Source: Allomesorhizobium camelthorni (GTDB lineage Bacteria; Pseudomonadota; Alphaproteobacteria; Rhizobiales; Rhizobiaceae). Taken from it: a stretch of DNA of 64,000 nt. The translations under genes were made by a program, and so were the position numbers. How positions within the stretch are numbered: the first letter of the stretch is position 1; each line of letters starts with the position of its first letter. The stretch lies in the NCBI RefSeq assembly GCF_011045125.1, contig NZ_JAAKZF010000012.1, positions 1 through 64,000 on the forward strand, read 5' to 3'. This document shows, one piece after another, positions 60,299 through 64,000 of this stretch. The notes beneath the pieces are model-generated. The model was not told where the DNA came from, did no database searches, and was given only the letters and a program-made list of their open reading frames with translations.

Positions 60299-61044
60299 AT
60301 TCTGCGCTCAGCATCGACCGGCTCGAGGTCGCCTACGATCATTTCCGGGCGCTGAAGGGCGTCAGCCTCGATGTCGCCGCCGGCGAATCCTTCGGCCTGG
60401 TCGGCGAATCCGGCTCGGGAAAATCGACGCTGCTGCGCGCCGTCGCCGGCCTCGCGCCGGTCAGCGGCGGCACGATCATCGTCAACGGCGAAAAGCTCGG
60501 CGACAGGCGCGACAAGGCGTTCTACCGCGAGGTCCAGATGGTGTTCCAGGATCCGTACGGCTCGCTGCATCCGCGCCAGACCGTCGACCGGCTGCTGCTG
60601 GAGCCGCTGGTCATCCATGGATTCAAGGACATCGAGCCGCGTATCATCCGCGCCCTGGACGAGGTCGGCCTGGGTTCAGGTTTCCGCTTCCGCTATTCGC
60701 ACCAGCTCTCAGGCGGCCAACGCCAGCGCGTGGCGATCGCGCGGGCGCTGATTCTCGAACCGTCGATCCTGCTTCTCGACGAGCCGACTTCGGCGCTCGA
60801 CGCCTCGGTGCAGGCCGAGGTGCTGAACCTCTTGGAACAGGTGCGCCGCGACCGCCGCCTGACCTTCGTGATGGTCAGCCACGACCTCGCGGTGATCACC
60901 CATATGTGCGACCGGCTGATGGTCATGCAGGATGGCGAGGAGGTCGAGCGGCTTTCAGCGCCCGATCTCTCGGCGCGCCGGGTCACCAAAGATTATACGC
61001 GCAACCTTTTGGTCGCCTCTGAAGGCTTTCGCCGGACTGCCTGA
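60295..61044 (+). CDS. Peptide ABC importer ATPase, DppF-like
   Basis: A 249-residue ATPase, second of the pair: Walker A GESGSGKSTLL, Q-loop MVFQDPYGSLHP, signature LSGGQRQRVAIARAL, Walker B LLLDEPTSALDAS, H-loop SHDLAV. The ATG at 60295 overlaps the preceding stop; the GTG at 60286 is less likely. The protein is short, without the usual C-terminal oligopeptide-transporter extension. Confidence 0.93.
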   Translation: MNSALSIDRLEVAYDHFRALKGVSLDVAAGESFGLVGESGSGKSTLLRAVAGLAPVSGGTIIVNGEKLGDRRDKAFYREVQMVFQDPYGSLHPRQTVDRLLLEPLVIHGFKDIEPRIIRALDEVGLGSGFRFRYSHQLSGGQRQRVAIARALILEPSILLLDEPTSALDASVQAEVLNLLEQVRRDRRLTFVMVSHDLAVITHMCDRLMVMQDGEEVERLSAPDLSARRVTKDYTRNLLVASEGFRRTA

Positions 61045-61204
61045 AAGCCGCAGGAAAAGACGTTTCATCTGTGGGTTTTCTCTGTCCGTTCGCACATCCG
61101 CGTTGCCGTGGTGATAAGCAGGGCGGCAAGTTCGGCCCGACCGAGTCTCGGCCAACAACACAAGAGCGGAATATGACAATGCTTGCGCGGGCCGGAAAAT
61201 CCGC

Positions 61205-62716
61205 ATGAAAGTCGGCATCGACATGGGGGCGACGTCCACCGGGACGGCGGCGACGCTCGATCTCGAGGAACTCTTGGCGACGCGCCTTCTCGTCCAGGGC
61301 AATTCCGGCTCAGGCAAGTCGCATCTGCTGCGCCGCCTGCTCGAACAGAGCGCGCCCTGGGTGCAGCAATGCGTCATCGACCCGGAAGGCGATTTCGTCA
61401 CGCTGGCGGAAAAGTTCGGCCATGTCGTGGTCGACGCCGCCCGCACCGAGGCAGAACTCACCCGCATCGCGGCGCGCATCCGCCAGCATCGCGTTTCGGT
61501 GGTGCTCAATCTCGAAGGCCTCGATGTCGAGCAGCAAATGCGCGCCGCCGCTGCCTTTCTCGGCGGACTGTTCGATGCCGAGCGCGACTACTGGTATCCG
61601 GTCCTGGTGGTTGTCGACGAGGCGCAGCTCTTTGCGCCGGCGGTGGCTGGCGAAGTCAGCGACGACGCGCGAAAACTCTCGCTCGGCGCGATGACCAACC
61701 TGATGTGCCGCGGCCGCAAGCGCGGGCTTGCCGGCGTGATCGCCACGCAGCGGCTGGCCAAGCTCGCCAAGAACGTCGCGGCGGAAGCCTCCAATTTCCT
61801 GATGGGCCGAACCTTTCTCGACATCGACATGGCGCGCGCCGCCGACCTGCTCGGCATGGAGCGGAGGCAGGCGGAGATGTTCCGCGATCTCGGCCGCGGC
61901 CATTTCGTCGCGCTCGGTCCGGCAATGTCGCGCAGGCCGCTGCCCATCACCATCGGCACGGTCGAGACCGCGCCGCGCTCGTCGAGTCCCAAGCTGACGC
62001 CGCTGCCCGACGCGCCGGAAGACGCGAGCGAACTGATCTTCACCCCCGGCCCGGAGGAGCGGCGGCCGATCGTCCGCCGTCCGCCCCCGCCTCCAACGCC
62101 GACCTCGACGGCTGACATTCTCGCCCAGTTGTCGCGTCCGAAACCCCAGGCGGAACCGGCGGCCGAGCCGCAGTTTCCGGCGATCGACGAGGCCGAGCGC
62201 GAGGCGCTGGTCGAGAGCGTGCTGCGTGAAATACTGGAGGACGCCGACGCTTCGTTCCGCTCCGACGCCGTGCTCTACCAGGATTTCCTGGTGCGCTGCC
62301 GCATTCGCCGCGTGCCGGGTGAGCCTTTGACGCTGCCGGCTTTCCGGCGAAGATTCGCCGTCGCCCGCGCCGGCGTCGACCAGAAGACGGCTTCCGGCGA
62401 AGCCTGGCAGCAGGCGCTGGCGATATCAGAGAGCGTTCCCGACGACATACAGGGCGTGTTCCTGCTGGTCGCGCAGGCCGCAATCACCTCAGCACCCTGC
62501 CCCTCCGACGCCGAACTGGCGCGCGCCTATGGCAGCCATTCGGCAAGGCGCGCGCGGCGGCTCCTGACCTATTTCGAGGAGCGCGGGCTCCTGGTGCTGC
62601 GCACCGATTTTCGCGGCAACCGCGTCGCCGCCTTTCCCGATCTCGGCTGCGAGACCGCGCCGGGCGATCCGAACCGGCCGGACGCGGCATTGGACGAGCA
62701 ACTGGCGGCAGAATAG
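61205..62716 (+). CDS. HerA/DUF87-type ATPase
   Basis: A 503-residue protein. ATPase core at about 15-255: Walker A VQGNSGSGKSHLLRRL, IDPEGDFVTLAEKFG, Walker B VLVVVDEAQLFAP, and CRGRKRGLAGVIATQRLAKL with an arginine suitable for the hexamer interface. A Pro-rich linker (about 285-320) leads to a C-terminal helical domain (about 335-485) with winged-helix-like LARAYGSHSARRARRLLTYF. HerA/FtsK-like ATPases translocate on DNA. No nuclease (NurA, Sir2 or similar) lies beside it, so the role is open. Confidence 0.85.
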   Translation: MKVGIDMGATSTGTAATLDLEELLATRLLVQGNSGSGKSHLLRRLLEQSAPWVQQCVIDPEGDFVTLAEKFGHVVVDAARTEAELTRIAARIRQHRVSVVLNLEGLDVEQQMRAAAAFLGGLFDAERDYWYPVLVVVDEAQLFAPAVAGEVSDDARKLSLGAMTNLMCRGRKRGLAGVIATQRLAKLAKNVAAEASNFLMGRTFLDIDMARAADLLGMERRQAEMFRDLGRGHFVALGPAMSRRPLPITIGTVETAPRSSSPKLTPLPDAPEDASELIFTPGPEERRPIVRRPPPPPTPTSTADILAQLSRPKPQAEPAAEPQFPAIDEAEREALVESVLREILEDADASFRSDAVLYQDFLVRCRIRRVPGEPLTLPAFRRRFAVARAGVDQKTASGEAWQQALAISESVPDDIQGVFLLVAQAAITSAPCPSDAELARAYGSHSARRARRLLTYFEERGLLVLRTDFRGNRVAAFPDLGCETAPGDPNRPDAALDEQLAAE

Positions 62717-62787
62717 GCCGGCCGAAAATATGCTGAAGAAATTTTTAAAAATCGGCCGGAACTTTTTTCGTGCGCGCCGGTTGTAGC

Positions 62788-62868
62788 GATGCAGCAGGCA
62801 TCAGGATCCCCTCCACCAGCCTGTTGCAAGCATAAAAAAGCCGCCTTCCCCCCGAGGCGGCTTTTTTA
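62788..62868 (+). ncRNA. Candidate small RNA with anti-Shine-Dalgarno loop
   Basis: GCAGCAGG (62791-62798) pairs with CCTGTTGC (62820-62827); its loop holds CCCCTCC (62808-62814), complementary to ribosome binding sites. A strong terminator follows at once (62834-62867). The upstream stretch is AT-rich with GGAAC at 62758 but no perfect promoter. Two hairpins, a C-rich loop and a U tail resemble rhizobial trans-acting sRNAs. Transcription is unproven. Confidence 0.4.
62834..62867 (+). terminator. Strong bidirectional terminator
   Basis: AAAAAAGCCGCCT pairs with AGGCGGCTTTTTT, loop of 8 bases (T, six C, G). It has U tracts on both strands and separates the ATPase gene from the convergent lipoprotein gene. 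Confidence 0.93.
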
Positions 62869-62930
62869 TGCGTCAACGATTTGGCGCAGCGAAAGCTCGA
62901 AGCAGATCGTTTTTCAGACTTTGCTGAAAC

Positions 62931-63314
62931 CTATTCGCAGACGATCCGAATGCGGCCAGCCGCCTGAGAGTCGTTCCGGCAGACCAGCGGCTTTGACGGC
63001 TCGGCCTGGGTTGCCGGCTTGCTGCTGGCTGCCGGCTGCGGCGGCACTGCCGCCGTGACGGGGCGTGGCCGCGGGCGCGCCTTTGGCGGCGCTGGTTTGG
63101 TGCGGGCTACTTGCTGAGGCGCGGGCGGCTTGCGCGGAAATTGTGCCGCGGCGCTTTGCACGGGAGCCGGCTGCGATGCTCGCCAACTGGGGAGCCGGAG
63201 TTTGAATAAGTTCGGAATCCTGGGCTGCGCAAGTTCGAGCCTGTTGAGCTCGATGGAGCCGTCCGAAGTCCGCGTGCAGGCGGCAGTCGCCAGAAGAGCA
63301 AAGCAGGCCAGCAT
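62931..63314 (-). CDS. Proline-rich lipoprotein
   Basis: A 127-residue exported protein. A lipobox-like LLATAAC lies at about residues 7-13 from the ATG at 63314; a GTG at 63368 would add a proper basic n-region (TKRFETARL) and may be the true start. The mature part is Pro/Ala/Lys-rich (about 45-105), typical of proteins spanning periplasm or cell wall, and ends in a short Cys-containing module (PLVCRNDSQAAGRIRIVCE). No family recognised. Confidence 0.7.
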   Translation of the reverse strand: MLACFALLATAACTRTSDGSIELNRLELAQPRIPNLFKLRLPSWRASQPAPVQSAAAQFPRKPPAPQQVARTKPAPPKARPRPRPVTAAVPPQPAASSKPATQAEPSKPLVCRNDSQAAGRIRIVCE

Positions 63315-63437
63315 GACCGCCGCCAGCCTTGCTGTTTCGAACCGTTTTGTCTGAAGGGAGCCTGGCACCGATTTCACCGCTTGCGTAGGCCGTCGGAAGA
63401 CGGCTTCGCCCCGAATAGCCCATGTGTCGCGAAAATC

Positions 63438-63512
63438 TGGTACGCCCAAGGGGAATCGAACCCCTGTTTGCGCCGTGAGAGGGCGCCGTCCTGACCGCTA
63501 GACGATGGGCGC
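63438..63512 (-). tRNA. tRNA-Glu, anticodon CUC
   Basis: The minus strand reads GCGCCCATCGTCTAGCGGTC at the 5' end, anticodon loop CCCTCTCACGG (CUC) and TTCGATTC T-loop. The acceptor stem GCGCCCA pairs with TGGGCGT (first pair G-U), followed by A and an encoded CCA at 63440-63438. All cloverleaf stems can form. It reads GAG codons. Confidence 0.93.
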
Positions 63513-63605
63513 TGACAGTTCGGCGCGTATAGTCCGGCCGCCAGAAAAATGCAACCGCGATTCGCGACACCTTGGTAGTTCGATTCCAGTGCGCGGCCTC
63601 ATGCC

Positions 63606-64000
63606 TCAGCTACGCGGCTCGATCAGATCCCAGAGATTGCCATAGAGGTCGGCGAAGACCGCGACCGTTCCATAGGCCTCACGGCGCGGCTCTTTGCGAA
63701 ACTCGACGCCTCGCGCCAACATGGCTTCATGGTCGCGAGAGAAATCATCGGTCTCAAGGAACAAGAAAACCCGGCCGCCGGTCTGGTCGCCCACATGTGA
63801 GCGCTGCCTGTCGCCATCGGCTCGGGCAAGAAGGAGATCTGCGCCGGCACCGCCCTTGGCAGGGCGGACCGTGACCCAGCGCCTGCCACCACCGAGGTCA
63901 ACGTCCTGGACGAGCTGAAAGCCGAGCTTCTGCGTGTACCAGGCAATGGCTTCGTCGTAATCGGCTACGACCAGCGCGACCGTGGCGATCTTTCGCGCGC
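63606..64000 (-). CDS. VOC/glyoxalase family protein (5' end outside window)
   Basis: The open frame runs from the stop at 63606 to the window edge. Translation from the edge gives ARKIATVALVVADYDEAIAW, then LGFQLVQDV, GGGRRWVTVRPA, LLLARADGDRQ, GRVFLFLETDDF and GTVAVFADLYGNLWDLIEP. This is a single VOC module of the common glyoxalase/bleomycin-resistance type, missing only its first few residues. A short frame starting at 63794 is internal and not a real start. It lies 94 bases beyond the tRNA-Glu 5' end. Confidence 0.9.
   Translation of the reverse strand, partial: ARKIATVALVVADYDEAIAWYTQKLGFQLVQDVDLGGGRRWVTVRPAKGGAGADLLLARADGDRQRSHVGDQTGGRVFLFLETDDFSRDHEAMLARGVEFRKEPRREAYGTVAVFADLYGNLWDLIEPRS

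Noticed and set aside
63623-63946. A 107-codon minus frame overlapping the VOC gene at the window end
   Set aside because: The other frame gives a continuous VOC protein to the window edge; this one is its shadow.

Overview
The window is GC-rich chromosomal DNA of an alphaproteobacterium, most likely a Rhizobiales member of the Mesorhizobium/Phyllobacteriaceae type. Three things point there: the PhyR-NepR-EcfG general stress module with its GGAAC-N16/17-CGTT promoters, the many ABC importers, and short intergenic repeats typical of rhizobia. No phage, integron, CRISPR or intact IS element was seen. Coordinates and frames were read by eye; family names come from motif recognition, not from searches.

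Layout. 0-5.6 kb: an L,D-transpeptidase, two small membrane proteins, a regulator with a degenerate receiver, and a response regulator/hybrid kinase pair. 6-7.2 kb: a Rieske oxygenase behind an inverted-repeat operator. 7.4-9.3 kb: a YCII protein, a reductase remnant and an ECF42-type sigma factor. 9.3-16.2 kb: MurQ, a hydrolase, a class III cyclase fused to TPRs, VOC proteins, a LysR regulator and a cupin. 16.5-26.7 kb: a catabolic/transport island with a class III aminotransferase, a PotABCD-like importer interrupted by a toxin-antitoxin pair, a BetI-like TetR regulator, an N-terminally truncated FAD oxidoreductase, a GcvT-family protein and a small partner. The operator in front of the aminotransferase matches the Rieske operator at 16 of 18 positions, so the two loci probably form one regulon, perhaps for a quaternary or polyamine-like compound.

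26.8-29.1 kb: an MhqO/MhqD-like quinone or electrophile detoxification operon with two tandem GNAT paralogues. 29.5-39 kb: a general-stress island around phyR-nepR-ecfG, in which nine EcfG-type promoters drive a PRC-barrel protein, YqjD/YqjE-like envelope proteins, an AI-2E family exporter, DUF1328, an HWE kinase and two small proteins. A diacylglycerol-kinase-like gene in this stretch carries an internal stop.

39-43.7 kb: a xylose-type sugar ABC importer facing its ROK repressor across a perfect 27-bp palindrome. 43.7-49.9 kb: pstSCAB-phoU-phoB with a Pho box but no phoR. 50-53.8 kb: a 1250-residue hybrid kinase with five PAS and two receiver domains. 54-61 kb: two small proteins, then a membrane dipeptidase co-directional with a complete peptide ABC importer. 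61.2-64 kb: a HerA/DUF87 ATPase, a candidate small RNA, a lipoprotein, tRNA-Glu(CUC) and a VOC gene cut by the window edge.
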